Shown piece by piece: positions 53,401 through 64,000 of a stretch of 64,000 bases of DNA (positions are counted from its first letter, which is position 1; each line of letters opens with the position of its first letter). This stretch comes from Enoplosus armatus (Eukaryota > Chordata > Actinopteri > Centrarchiformes > Enoplosidae), in NCBI RefSeq assembly GCF_043641665.1, contig NC_092188.1, positions 14,095,704 to 14,159,703 on the forward strand, in the 5' to 3' direction. Below the pieces are notes generated by a model, which had not been told where the DNA came from, made no database searches, and saw only the letters and a program-made list of their open reading frames with translations. Position numbers and translations under genes: made by a program.

Positions 53401-56400
53401 GTAGAACTGGGGGAAAGATGACATGCGGTTCCAAAGGAGAATACTGAAGAAAGACTTCAGTACAGATCGGCTACAAAGGCAAAAGAGTCAAAGGCAGAGT
53501 GAGGGGCATGAGAGGCAGCAAAGGCCCAGAGTGTGAGATAAGAAGGAAGCAAGAAGAAGCGTCAGATCTTATTGATGCTGGCTGCCTGCTGTTTGTCAGG
53601 GAGACCGTAGAAAGACAGTCTGCTCTTAAGTGGATCAATTATTATAGTCTTTTAACCTAAACATGCCCTCATTTAGGCTTTCAGATTGCCTTAATCTACT
53701 TACAATGTGCACAAGGACATTATGTTGTTGCTTTAAGACCTCCAGTCTCGTCTCCCCCTGCACAAACTACACACTTGTGCGATACCTCACTCGACTGTAA
53801 AATAAAGATCATTTGTATATATGTCCTCGGTCTGAAATTGAAAATTGTTTTACTTCCTAATCTCCATTAACCTGCTGAATTCAGGATTTGGTTCCAGGGT
53901 GGATTACCAATTTCACAGATCCAGCTCAAAGCCAGTCTGTCAGTCGTTTAAATGGGGGAGGCTTTTTCGTAACACTCAAAGCAAGGGGGAAAAAAAATAC
54001 TGCTCTTGTCCTGTTGTGGCCTCAGGATAATGATGATTTGATGTAATTATGCGTTTTTTGTTATTAAAATATGCTGTTTTACTTATCAGAGCCAAAAGGA
54101 TTTGAACTACGTGGGAGAAAAGGCAACAATAGCCAGCAGAAAACAATTGTCTTAATGTTTAATACGTTGTAGCTGTGACAAAGCACAACATTCACTCACT
54201 AATAGAAATTTGAACCTTCGAGTCCCAGATATGACTCAAGCCTTTTCAATGTATTTACCATATAAATACAGATTGGGAGAGCTTGTTTGCATTGTGTCAA
54301 TCTCAATCTGCCTGCAGAAAATCCCTGATTCAGTGGCAATTGTGTTGACATTAGGATGTTTCAGATGGACCTGCAGTGCTCAAATCTCCGCTAAGCCTTT
54401 GATTCCTTCAATCCTCCGAGGTAGCTCTTCAGCTTGAAATGATATCTGGAGGCGCACAGTGTTTGGCATTAACATGTTGGCATTCCCATGTTGTGTTGCT
54501 TAACTGTGAAGGAGGTTCAGCAGTGTTATGTAACAGCAGAAATTCATCAACAATGCTACCAGAAGACGAAATCATTTCGTTTTTTGGCTGTGTGGAAGAA
54601 GCAGAGTCTTGCTGGCATTTAATGTTCTCGGTCTCTCTGTTTTTCTGGCTGGATTTCTGAAACGTTACTACGCAGCTGTTTGTCTCCCACATATCTGCAG
54701 GAGGCGGTGGCATAGGGAGGATGGTGAAAATGAACGATGCTTTGTGTTTCTGTCTTTTCTGGGAAAAAACATGCACAGTGTGGCGTCATTATGGTGTATG
54801 ACTCAGAAGAAGCATTTGTTGAAGTGTGGGTGGAACAGAGAGGCAACATGCGTAAAAGTTCAGCCTGGTCTATTCAACACAAGTTTCACAATCACTTGTT
54901 TCATATTGTATATTGCTTAATACAGCCTTTCCATAGAGCTGGGAACACCACACATGAAATCTGTCTGTGGGAGTTTCCTGTTTTGTTCTTCTGATTGCAC
55001 TGGACATTTTTGACTAGTTTTACCTCGGATGCTGCTGAAAGGCGAGAGAGCTCACAGGAAACATAACTGGAACAATATGGCCTGCACAATGGAAGTAAAA
55101 CTCAGGTGTGTGCATTATAGAGTACATTATAAAGAAAGAAAGAGCAAGAGAGAAGCAGGATATATGTGTATGTCATGTGAGTCCCAGCTGGAAAAGGTGA
55201 AGTCTCTGTTCCTGTTGGTATGGGGCTTCTGTTGAGTCCCATGTTGCTATCGTACATCAGGGGAAACTGTATCCAACTAAGGTCATGTGATTCCAGGAGG
55301 TGTTAGAGACCTTTACAGAAGAAAGGAATCAGTCTTTCTCCTATTCCCTACCTGCAGCAGCCTGTAGAGTGCCAGTTGGGAAGATATAGGTTAAAATCTT
55401 GAGAAAGGATATGCCTCATACAAACAGACCCCAGCGGGCACAGCTCTGAGTAAACATACTCCAAAATAACCACAATCTTGAAATGGTTGGCACTGCCAGC
55501 CGCCAGATCTATGGAGTCTCTTGCAGAGATGCCATCTGACATGTCCTGTATTTTAAGCTATACTTGCAATTAAATGAAATTTTGGGAGCTGGTTTTGGCT
55601 GCTGTTTAAGACCTAGATGAACCCTGGTGATTATGGGGCCATCTGCTCCCAGTGTGCCCAGCTGGAGGCTGGACAGCTATAATCTGGACTGATGAAGCTT
55701 GATTTAGAGAAGGCTGTGATGTTTGTGCATCTTTACAAACAAAATCCACTGTCATAATGGTTGGCAATCAAGTATTGAAATGAGCATCCAGTTTAGTATT
55801 TAATAAGCAACTGTACAGCAGTATGTGGTTTACAGTAGGAAGCTATAGAACAATATATAAAACACAATGCAATATTTTCCGCTCTGCCCATCAGTCTCTT
55901 CTGAATAGAAAATAAATGGCTTCAATTAGCCATTAGTCAGAGATGTATAATAATGAGTGTCAATGTGCAGAGCTAACCTGCTCTATCCTCCTTTGTCCCC
56001 TCTGCACCATGTGAGTCTGGCAGACTAATGTTGCTACTCTCTAATAAGTACATGCCACACCAGGAAGAGGCCTGATGGAGCCTATGAATAATTAAGCAAC
56101 ATGATTACAATGATGAATGCTCCCAAATCTATCTGGCCATTTAGCACTGGCCTAGGGAGGGAGGCCAAACAGCAGAGTGTCAGGCATTGTGTGAAAGCTG
56201 TTAGGGGAGGGAGAGGGAGACAAGAGGGATATCAAGGATAGGGCGGCTGGGGTGGCTTGAGCTCAGCCTTGAGAGGAGTTGGAGGGAGCGAAGAGAGGGG
56301 AATATAGAGAAAGCGTGAAGGAGGGGCCCAGAGAGCAGGAAGACACCCACTATTCAGCCATCTGTGCTGCGGAGAAGCACAAAGACACACACAGGAAGGC

Positions 56401-59400
56401 CTGTTTGTGTGTGCGTGTGTGTTTCATACATGCATGGGTTATGCATCGATGAGTCCTATTTGTACGTGGGTGTGTTCTCCACACGAGTGATGGCAATTGG
56501 CCAGCCCATAATGTTATATTAACCAGGAGCAATACTAGCCAACAAGGCTTTTCACACCAGAAGTGACAAAGCTTCTAGTCTGCACGGTACAGAACTCACT
56601 GCAGATAGATTTAATAGTAACAAATTCGTTTTTTTTAATTGCATGCATCACCAACATAACCTTATGGCATTTCTTGGGAAATGTAATGACTTGAAGTATG
56701 TAAACTCAAGCAGAGATCAAATGTATAATGTAGAAGTGTTGCTGCCTGGAGCTTTGATACTTCAAGACCACGTCCCTTCTCCATGCACCTTGCAAGTAGG
56801 TGAAGATGTGCCAGAACCCCTGCTGTAATCGTAACTCTCCAGTTGATACCCGGTGGCTAAGTCCTAACCTATGGCATATGTTTAAGTTCTGTAATGTCAA
56901 ATCACCATCATATAATAGAAAGGCAGTAACCAAAGCAGATCCTGGAAGTTTTTTACTCTTTGTGATATATGGTTGTTTGATTACATTGTCACTATATGGT
57001 ATTTTCGTTAGATGGGACATCCCAGATCCCTGTTGCTAAGTGGGGATTAGCTCCTCAGGGGTCTGATGTCTCTGGTAAATGATAGGCAGCTTGCTTGACA
57101 TTTGATAATTAACCAGAGAGTCTGTTTATCTATTAGCCGGTGTATTTTGAGTGGATTTGTATACTGCTTTAAACAACATAAGCATGTGTTGCTTATGTTC
57201 TCCACTAAACATATGGACAGATACACACATGTTCACCTTGTACTAACACAAATACATACATACATGTAACTCGGATAATTTAGAGCATGTAAGGTAACAA
57301 AGCAAAGTACAAAGTACAGAACACATTAATTACAATTGTATGCAAGGGAGTACAAATGCTTTAAGATATCAAAGACCCCTGTTATATACATAACATGATG
57401 TGTTGCTCCCTGCACAACAGCACTACACATCTTCGTGAAGCCTCTGATACATTTATGGCATGGTTCTCCAGTGTACTGTCTGGCAGCAACTTGTAAAAGG
57501 TGACAAATGATGGGTGGGCTCCTCCTCTCCGCCTCTACTGCTCTGGCTTGCCTGCCAGGGCCAGGAGATTGCATCATTACAGAGGATGAAGTCATCCTGC
57601 AACATAAGGGTGGAACAGGTGCTAAAAATTTAATTAGAACAGGGTGGAAGACGCTGGAGGAACATGTAAATGTACTGGCCTGGCCCAAACTCAGCCCTGA
57701 AGTATTTATGTTGCAAGATCAAATCTGTTGTAGGCTCTTATTTTGGGTGCTCCATACTGCAGCATCATTTCCTCTACTAGAGGGATATCTGTGAAAATAT
57801 AATTAAACATTATTGTATCTGCATCAGCTGTCCCTCAACTTCTGGTCCAGCGCACAGTATGTTCTCGTCTCCGAGGGATCACTTAGTTTCCTTGTGATGC
57901 TTTCTGTAATGGTGACTGTGGAGGTACAAAGTGATGCAGGACAGTCAGTGTGCAGCAGATATGGAGAAGCAGAGCAGAGAAAAATAGAATATCAAGGGAG
58001 CTAACGGAGGCAAAGAACCTGGTGATATTAAGCATCGATTGGCTTTCTGTCTGTTCACTTTTATTAATGATGCAGCATACTCCGCAGAGGGGAGCTGACA
58101 GGCTTCTGGGCTGTCTGCCTGTTCAGCCTCATCAGCACTAGGACATGATATGTGGGACTCAGGATGGTTGAACAGCACTCCCTTGCCAACCTCTGAACCC
58201 CCCCACCCTACAATATTTTCTCACTGAGACATGGAGAGCGGCTCTGCAGCCTGAGCTTTACTGGAGAAGAAGCATAATTGCTGACAGATTGTGAACATTA
58301 TTGTGGAGCTACCTGGATCAGTGTGCCTCAGCTCCTGATGGAGATGGGGAATGTCCAGAGACTTACACTGCCGTGCTCACACCACAAGAGTTTTAACACT
58401 CTAAACTGTTATTGGCATCAAAAACGAAATTGCGTACCACCAAGACACTGAAAATCTGTGACCATGTTTGTCTGTCCAAAGGGAATTACTGCTATAAATT
58501 GTAAATAGAAAACAGGGACAAAACAGCTTAATCAAGGCACAAGAATGTAATTCATTCACTGGTAGCAAAAGTTATTTTTAGCTATGAATGAAAGCCCTGT
58601 CCTTCACAACAGAGGTCTATTGTCTGTGTCTATTTAATCTGTATCTAGTGAATACAGCGACGTGTCTAACTAAAGGCTTCAAAGCATCGTGAGAAAAGCA
58701 CATTGTACTCTGAATTTTTGTAAACATTACCTGCCTGTTCTGGTTCATTTGAGAACACTATAAAATATATAAAAGTTAAAGCATTTTTTAAAATAATGCT
58801 CAGTAATATTAAATATATGTTGTGAATCATCTACAGCCATGGTAGTGGCTATACTTAAACCCTAACGCTAGAATGACGATGCTGATGTTAAACAATGTTT
58901 ACCATGTTCACCACCGTAGTTTAGCGTATTAGCATGCCCACATTCACTAATTAGCACGTAACAGTCTTTAGTTCTGCAGATATTTGGTCAAACAAATTCA
59001 AATGTTGACCTGATGATGGTGCCAGAGGAAAAGTCAAGGGATCGCCACATTTTGACACATTGTCTGATTACCATGAATGTCTCTATTACATTTCATGGCA
59101 ACCATTCCAGTAGTTCAGATATTTCACTAAATATTTCACATGTTGCTTGCATGGTTAAATGTATTATTTATTGTTCACCTCAGCTGCACTAATTGGTACT
59201 TGATATGGGAGACAGTTTGTATGTTTGATCTGTATGCCTGAAAGCGTAGGAAATAAAGTAGGTGGTGAACAGTGTGCAGACTTTTTTTTATTATTGTAAA
59301 CATCATACCTAGTTACGCAATAACTTCCCTGCTCTGTTTGCTCTTGTTGACTGACCAGTTTGCCATTTAAACAAGATTAGCAACTTGGCAGATCCTCTCC

Positions 59401-62400
59401 ACTGTCCTGTCGCACAGACAACAGCACTCTGGTACATAAACGGTTGTGCAGTTCTGTCCTGGTTGGATATTGGAGTTGATTTCACAGAAACACCAGTGAT
59501 ATGTGATCTAGGGCTTAAGAATGATAGACATAATGTAATTAATTAAGTGTATATTAAAATGGAATTGCCTGTCTTCATTGTAAATGCTATCTAGTTTAGC
59601 AAGTAATCAAGGTTCTATGTGACTAAAACATGATCAAATAAACAAAGCAAATGAAAACAGTATGTTCTTGAAACAAGTACAGTCAACAACAACGTTTACT
59701 GGAATGAAACCAGACATCTGTCGTCATGCCCGGGTTCAAGCACAGTCTTGCCAGATGTTTCCCAGACTCCTCAGTATTGCGTTTAACTCATTTCCCAAGT
59801 CAGTGTTTATTTTAACAAAAAAGAGTCCCACAATCTGACCGATCTACATGAAGCACTTTGTAAATAAAGATGACAAATACCACAAAATACATTTAAATCC
59901 AGCAACTGATACTTCCTAAAAGTATTCTTACAATTTTTGGGAATGACTGACGACAGTTTCTGTTATTGCTGTGAGAATACAATGACACAGTACAATGAAA
60001 CACCTACAAAGGCACTGTGGGGCATTCGCACAGCAGAGCAGAGTAGAGTGGGTCTGTGTGACGTCAGCCCAAGTGATGTTTATGTGGTGCTGTCGCTGTG
60101 CCTGTCTGTGATCATACTCCGAACTGGGTCAAAAACAAGCAGGTTTCTTGCTGCCGTGGAGGAACAGACCACAAGTGTACGTCTTAAAACTGTATTTCTT
60201 ATTAGCGGTCATCACGAGAGGGAGATCTAATCTGGTCCCAGATCAGGCTAGAGATTGGGTGTGCTGCCTTGCTGTACTGGAGGTCAGGGCCTCAGGCTCC
60301 TGATGGACTACTATTGATTGGGGGGAACGTGGCGATACAGTTGCAGTCGCTCAGCATTGATTTTCTGCAAGTGCAGTAGTGGAGAGCAGGCAGAAAGAGA
60401 GAGCTGGACCAGGGGGAGCTGCCAGGTTATCTTCTCAAATATCCGGAAGTATTTTTTTTTTCTTCCTTTGTGGCACTGACCTTCCCTGAGTCAAAGAGAT
60501 ATTTCTATTTAGACATTAGCTCAGCAGCTGTAGTAGACAGACTGTTTCAGCAGCTTCAGCAGTGTGTTCTTGTGCTTATCCAACAATACACTTAACAAAC
60601 AAAAAGCTCCAATCCAGCGCACAGTCATTCAGTTTTCACTCTAGGAGAACAGTTTTCCAAAGCTTACTAAAGTTATTTTAGATTTCTGAATATGTTTTCC
60701 TTCAGAGCAGCCATTGTTTCCATTTGTTTACCTGTGGGACAGTCATCAACTTGCAGGGACTTGAAACTTGCTTGAGATGGGTAATCCATCACAGTGAAGG
60801 TGTCAGCAAGTGCTGACAGCCAAAGTTTTAGAACTGGCAGCAAAGCCGCATTGTTTCAGAGAGCAATTTTGTTGTAAAGACAAAACAATGGGAAAACATG
60901 CACAACAAGAAAAGGAACATATCAATTTTGTAGCATTTAAAAAAAAACAAAGCAACGAAAGCAATTTTTTGAATCTATATTGTTGCATGTGACAGACTTT
61001 CAGCTACAACTAGCACATAATGATAACTTTAGAAAACATATAAAAGTGAGCGTTATGTTTACAGCCCATGAGCCTGAAAGTGGTTTAGAAAAAAAGATGA
61101 TGTTCACTGTGAGGAATTATCTGTCTCAAGCTACTTTGTAAGCCTTTGCTAATTGATATTCAAACAATATTGAAATTAATTGAAAAAACTGTGGCCTAAA
61201 AGGCATTCATAAATTAAAAAAAAACCCTGGTATGCTTTGGGAAATGGTCAGCAGTAATGAAAAGTAGATCCGTAATTTGTAAGAAATCTGCTAGGACATG
61301 CAGAAACACAAACTCCTCTTAGCGTAATTATGGTGCACAGACTGCTCAGGGCTTATTATATTTATTGTACATTTACTCAAAGGGGTTTTATATATTTATT
61401 TTATTCTGTATGAATTTTAATTAGGACTTCAAACACTTGAGCTCCGGTCGGCCAAAGCAGGGCCTCCCTTTGATCAGGCGTCACTCTCCCATATTTTCTC
61501 TCCTCCGTTTCTTCCCTTTGGGCAACTTCCTTCTAATTGGCTCAGCGTCGCTCATCTGGTCTGTCGTCAGTAGGTCTATCTGTCTGTCTGTCAGCGCAGA
61601 TGAAAGGATATGAGCTATACATGAGGCTCCAGGGTGCGGGATGCCTTTTTGATGAGTTTCAGAGTTGGACAGTAAACACTATCGCATGTTCTCTACCATG
61701 AGTGTTACTGTCAAACGATGCACTAAGAAACCCACAGCTTTTAGTTGAGCTAAGTGACCTGCAGGAGACTGCGTGCACATCTCGGGTATACAACTCATTT
61801 CTGCACCAGAGATGACTCAGACATCCAGTGGAACATGATATACTTTTGTTCTTCCTCATGATTCTTGAGGGCTTGCTGCTGTCATGTGTTCTGTTTTGTA
61901 TGTTAATTTTGACGAAGTCCTTGTCTGTGCTGTTTTTAGAGCTTTTTCTTCCCCACCTAACCCCTCCCCTCCTTTACTCCTCCCTGGGCTCTCTCTGTCT
62001 GTGCTGTGTGTTAATGTAGTGAAGTGGCCCATCAGTCAATGAGCTTGTATTAACACCTGACTCCCAGCCCTAGCTGCTGTTTGTTCCTCTATGCGGGGTC
62101 TCCTGGGCCCTCCCCCAGGCAGAGGCAACATATCCCGTGATCAATAACAACATCCTAGAAGGCCGCTGGAGGAGTGGAAGGGGAGGAGGGGGGGAGACAG
62201 TCTTTTACATACTCATGTATGTTTTTGCTCTACACCTTCTTCTTCATCCACCATCTTTTGTCCGCTGCCAGCAAACAGAGAGCATAGGCCACCATTCAGT
62301 AAGTCAGGCTTTTTATTGGCTCTTCACTTCAGGGTCACTTCAACAGGGAGTCGTCTATGGATCTTTCCTGAATTTTAGGTTTGCCGATTTTCTCTTAAAG

Positions 62401-64000
62401 CTCAACTCACCTGTGCATTAGCTTCCTCTTTCTTCCTATACATTCTCGCCTCTCTGTTTCAATCTTTCTCTCACTCTCAGTCTTGCACCCTAGCTCACAC
62501 TCTTGGTCTAATGTGGGATAGTGCTGGAGTGCATTTAGGAATTATCTGTGGTCTACCCGCCCTGGATCAGCTTCAAACACATTATTATGTGCCACTGTGT
62601 TTGTATCGACTCCTCCTCACCTCTCATGTGTCTCTCCCCTCCCCTCCCTATGCTCTCTAGGCTCTGGCCATGACTGAGGTGAACGGGCCAGGGCCCCAGG
62701 TGGCAGAGCCACAGATTGCCATGTTCTGTGGCCGTCAGCTCCTGCACATGGACCTACAGACTGGCCAGTGGGAGCCGGATCCTCAGGGCCGCCAGGGCTG
62801 CTTCAAAGAGCCCGGCGAATTCCTGTCCTACTGTCAGGAGGTAGGGTCCTGAACCTTGCAAGGGAAATAACATAAACATGAACAACTGTAATGAACACCA
62901 GCCTGGATCAATACTTCTAAATCAACCGTAATGGCAAAGTAGTCCGGAGCTGCTTTTGAGAGAAAGTAGCATGAAATCAAAAAGACACTGTAGAAGAAGT
63001 AGAAAAAATAAGTTAAATTTCATATTCTTTTTCTCTAATTTGGTTTGTCCAACACCTCTCCTATAAATCTATATATTTAACCATATATAGTGAAGTGATG
63101 GTGGCCTGTTGGAATATTTCAGTATTTCATTTGTGCCACCATCCATTTTTCCTCCTCTTGTTACCTGATGTGTGTACTCTTAAACATCTACTGTAAGGTA
63201 GTCAGTGGTACACATACTCTCCACATACTCCACCTTCAGATGTATTTACTTGAAGTAAAGGCGACCAAGCGCCATCTGGAGGTCAAAGTAGGCCTAGCTT
63301 CTACAGAGAGCAGCAGCCATGAGCCTGAATGGACTGTAATGCGATTAGCTGACACATTATGCATCTGTGATGGCCTTTTCACAAAAGCTTCCCTTTTTTT
63401 CCTTGACATTTGTGAAAGAAGCATTTTAGTGTGCATTCAGACTCTGGGCCAGCTACATTTCTCTCACTATTAAACGTCCATTATGAGTTTGTGCTTCAAA
63501 TGATTCGCCTACATTTTAAATGAAAGTAGTGAGATGTGAAATTGGAAATATTGAAAGACAACAATGTTCACTGAAATGATAACTTCTGTATGCCATGTCT
63601 AACGTGGCTTCAGACAAAGGCCTCACACAGCTTCGTATAAGTAGTTAGAGAATATGTTGCATGACTCTTTCCCTTGTTAGTCCTCTCCCCACTGACTGTG
63701 CTCTCCCCCTCTTCTTCCCTGATCCTGCTACTTTTATTCTACTCCTTTCAACCAATCCCGGAACCTCATCTCCAACCAATTTTTCCCTGCCCACTGCCCC
63801 TCTTGTCTTCAATCCCTCTGTTCTGTCCATCCATCTATCTGTTTCTGTGTCTCTGCTGTCTCTGCATGTACCTGTACGTCCAGATGTACCCAGCACTTCC
63901 GATCTCCCATATAGAGGAGTCAAAAAGACCTGTCACCATCCCCGCCTGGAGTAAGAAAGGTCTGGGCCAACGGCAGACACACCCCCTCATAGTCCTGCCC
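43900..64000 (+). CDS. aplp2: Amyloid-precursor-like protein, APLP2-like (5' part, first three coding exons)
   Basis: Type I membrane glycoprotein of the APP family. Members act in adhesion, synapse formation and metal/heparin binding and are processed by secretases. Exons seen: 43900-43965 (start, signal peptide), 62661-62840 (E1 growth-factor-like domain) and 63884 to beyond 64000. AEPQIAMFCGR and WEPDP match the APLP2 E1 domain, and VEALA at the exon 1-2 junction aligns with IEALA of human APLP2. Adjacency to st14 also supports APLP2 over APP or APLP1. The start codon has A at -3 and G at +4. Cysteines 45, 69 and 80 align with APP C38, C62 and C73, but the positions of C98 and C105 are Ser105 and Arg112. 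E2, any Kunitz domain and the membrane part lie beyond the window. Confidence 0.9.
45745..45840. mobile_element. tRNA-derived SINE relic
   Basis: TAGCTCAGCGGT (45779-45790) fits a Pol III A-box at all but its last position, in a tRNA-like D-arm setting (CCAGGTAGCTCAGCGGTAAT). No B-box is recognisable, so it is a decayed fragment rather than a tRNA gene. Confidence 0.4.
46230..46310. mobile_element. Relic of the hAT-type MITE (3' end fragment)
   Basis: GATTAATCGACTAATTGTTTC followed by AGCTCT resembles the right end of the intact element at 36476-36792. The rest is missing or decayed. Confidence 0.6.
46947..46992. repeat. Imperfect C-rich homopolymer tract
   Basis: About 46 bp of C interrupted only by three single As. 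Confidence 0.95.
47360..47413. repeat. (CA)n microsatellite
   Basis: About 27 CA units in aplp2 intron 1; a shorter CA run lies at about 47160-47178. Confidence 0.95.
48474..48494. repeat. C-homopolymer (about 21 bp)
   Basis: Uninterrupted C run in aplp2 intron 1. A G17 run at about 48812-48828 lies 320 bp away in complementary sense. Confidence 0.94.
51310..51480. mobile_element. Relic of the hAT-type MITE (interior fragment)
   Basis: TTGTCCGACCAACAGT and the following AAGTAGCAAATC and TTTGAGAA blocks run in the same order as in the interior of the intact copy (TTGTCCAACCAACAGT, AAGCAGCAAATC). Terminal repeats are not preserved. Confidence 0.6.
51885..51920. repeat. (GA)n repeat
   Basis: AGAGAGAGATAGAGAGAGAG-type run. 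Confidence 0.85.
58860..59170. mobile_element. Dispersed fish repeat (unclassified)
   Basis: Blocks such as ATGTTTACCATGTTCACCA, TTAGCGTATTAGCATGC, AATTAGCAC and CATTTCATGGCAACCA followed by TTCAGATATTTCAC match, from memory, a high-copy element of acanthomorph genomes. Class not certain; no coding capacity. Confidence 0.5.
62661..62840 (+). CDS. aplp2: aplp2 exon 2: start of E1 growth-factor-like domain
   Basis: Encodes ALAMTEVNGPGPQVAEPQ, IAMFCGRQLLHMDLQTGQ, WEPDPQGRQGCFKEP and YCQE. Sixty codons, phase 0 to 0. CTCTCTAG acceptor, GTAGGG donor. Confidence 0.93.
62841..63883 (+). other. aplp2 intron 2
   Basis: About 1.04 kb, no coding signal. It contains a CTCF-like sequence near 63268-63286. 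Confidence 0.8.
63266..63286 (-). promoter_or_regulatory. Candidate CTCF-type site
   Basis: AAGCGCCATCTGGAGGTCA resembles the reverse complement of the CTCF core, with the GCGCCATCTGG variant seen in many vertebrate sites. By eye only. Confidence 0.3.
63884..64000 (+). CDS. aplp2: aplp2 exon 3 (partial): E1 domain, continues past window edge
   Basis: Encodes MYPALPISHIEESKRPVTI, then PAWSKKGLGQRQTHPLIVLP. It aligns with the APP segment after YCQE. GTCCAG acceptor, phase 0. Two conserved cysteines are replaced (Ser105, Arg112) and the basic heparin-binding loop is weaker than in APP. Confidence 0.88.
   Translation, partial: MYPALPISHIEESKRPVTIPAWSKKGLGQRQTHPLIVLP

Larger units (their letters stand above)
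43966..62660 (+). other. aplp2 intron 1 (18.7 kb)
   Basis: APP-family genes have long first introns. I see no coding exon here. It holds a SINE-like relic (about 45745-45840), hAT-element relics (about 46230-46310 and 51310-51480), a dispersed repeat (about 58860-59170), several C, G and CA tracts and some TAAT-rich unique blocks (about 55900-56170). Confidence 0.75.

Overview
This is vertebrate genomic DNA, almost certainly from a teleost fish. The genes are intron-rich with GT-AG splice sites. CA/GT microsatellites and homopolymer C/G runs are frequent, and several dispersed elements resemble repeats I know from spiny-rayed (acanthomorph) fish. The placement in acanthomorphs is inferred from repeat character only. 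There is no prokaryotic or viral gene system here.

Three protein-coding genes are present. (1) Bases 8593-19294 on the + strand hold 14 coding exons of a nephrin-family (Kirrel/Neph) cell-adhesion receptor, best matched to KIRREL3 (kirrel3-like). It has five Ig domains, a transmembrane helix and a cytoplasmic tail ending in a PDZ ligand. The signal-peptide exon is missing and presumably lies upstream, which makes 1-8592 intronic. (2) Bases 23541-41447 on the - strand hold the whole coding region of matriptase (st14). Its 19 exons join in a single frame to 841 residues: short cytoplasmic tail, signal-anchor helix, SEA domain, two CUB domains, four LDL-receptor class A repeats and a trypsin-like protease with its full catalytic triad. 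(3) From 43900 on the + strand are the first three coding exons of an amyloid-precursor-like gene, best matched to aplp2. It has an 18.7 kb first intron and runs off the right edge.

Layout: kirrel3-like and st14 converge, with 3' ends roughly 0.5 kb apart if the predicted poly(A) signals are used. st14 and aplp2 are divergent, with about 2.5 kb between their start codons. ST14 and APLP2 are neighbours in human, and KIRREL3 is on the same chromosome arm (11q24), so this is a conserved syntenic block. The products do not form one pathway. Kirrel3 mediates homophilic and heterophilic adhesion, matriptase is an epithelial pericellular protease, and APLP2 is a heparin-binding adhesion/signalling precursor.

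The most notable observations are protein-level departures from the human sequences. The matriptase SEA cleavage serine is absent (Gly-Val instead of Gly-Ser). The protease domain carries a cysteine pair at the chymotrypsin 136/201 positions that human matriptase lacks. In the APLP2 growth-factor-like domain both members of one conserved cysteine pair are replaced. Structural DNA features include an intact hAT-type MITE with an 8-bp target duplication, a foldback element filling most of one st14 intron, and very long UG repeats in st14 introns, one starting 21 nt after a 5' splice site.
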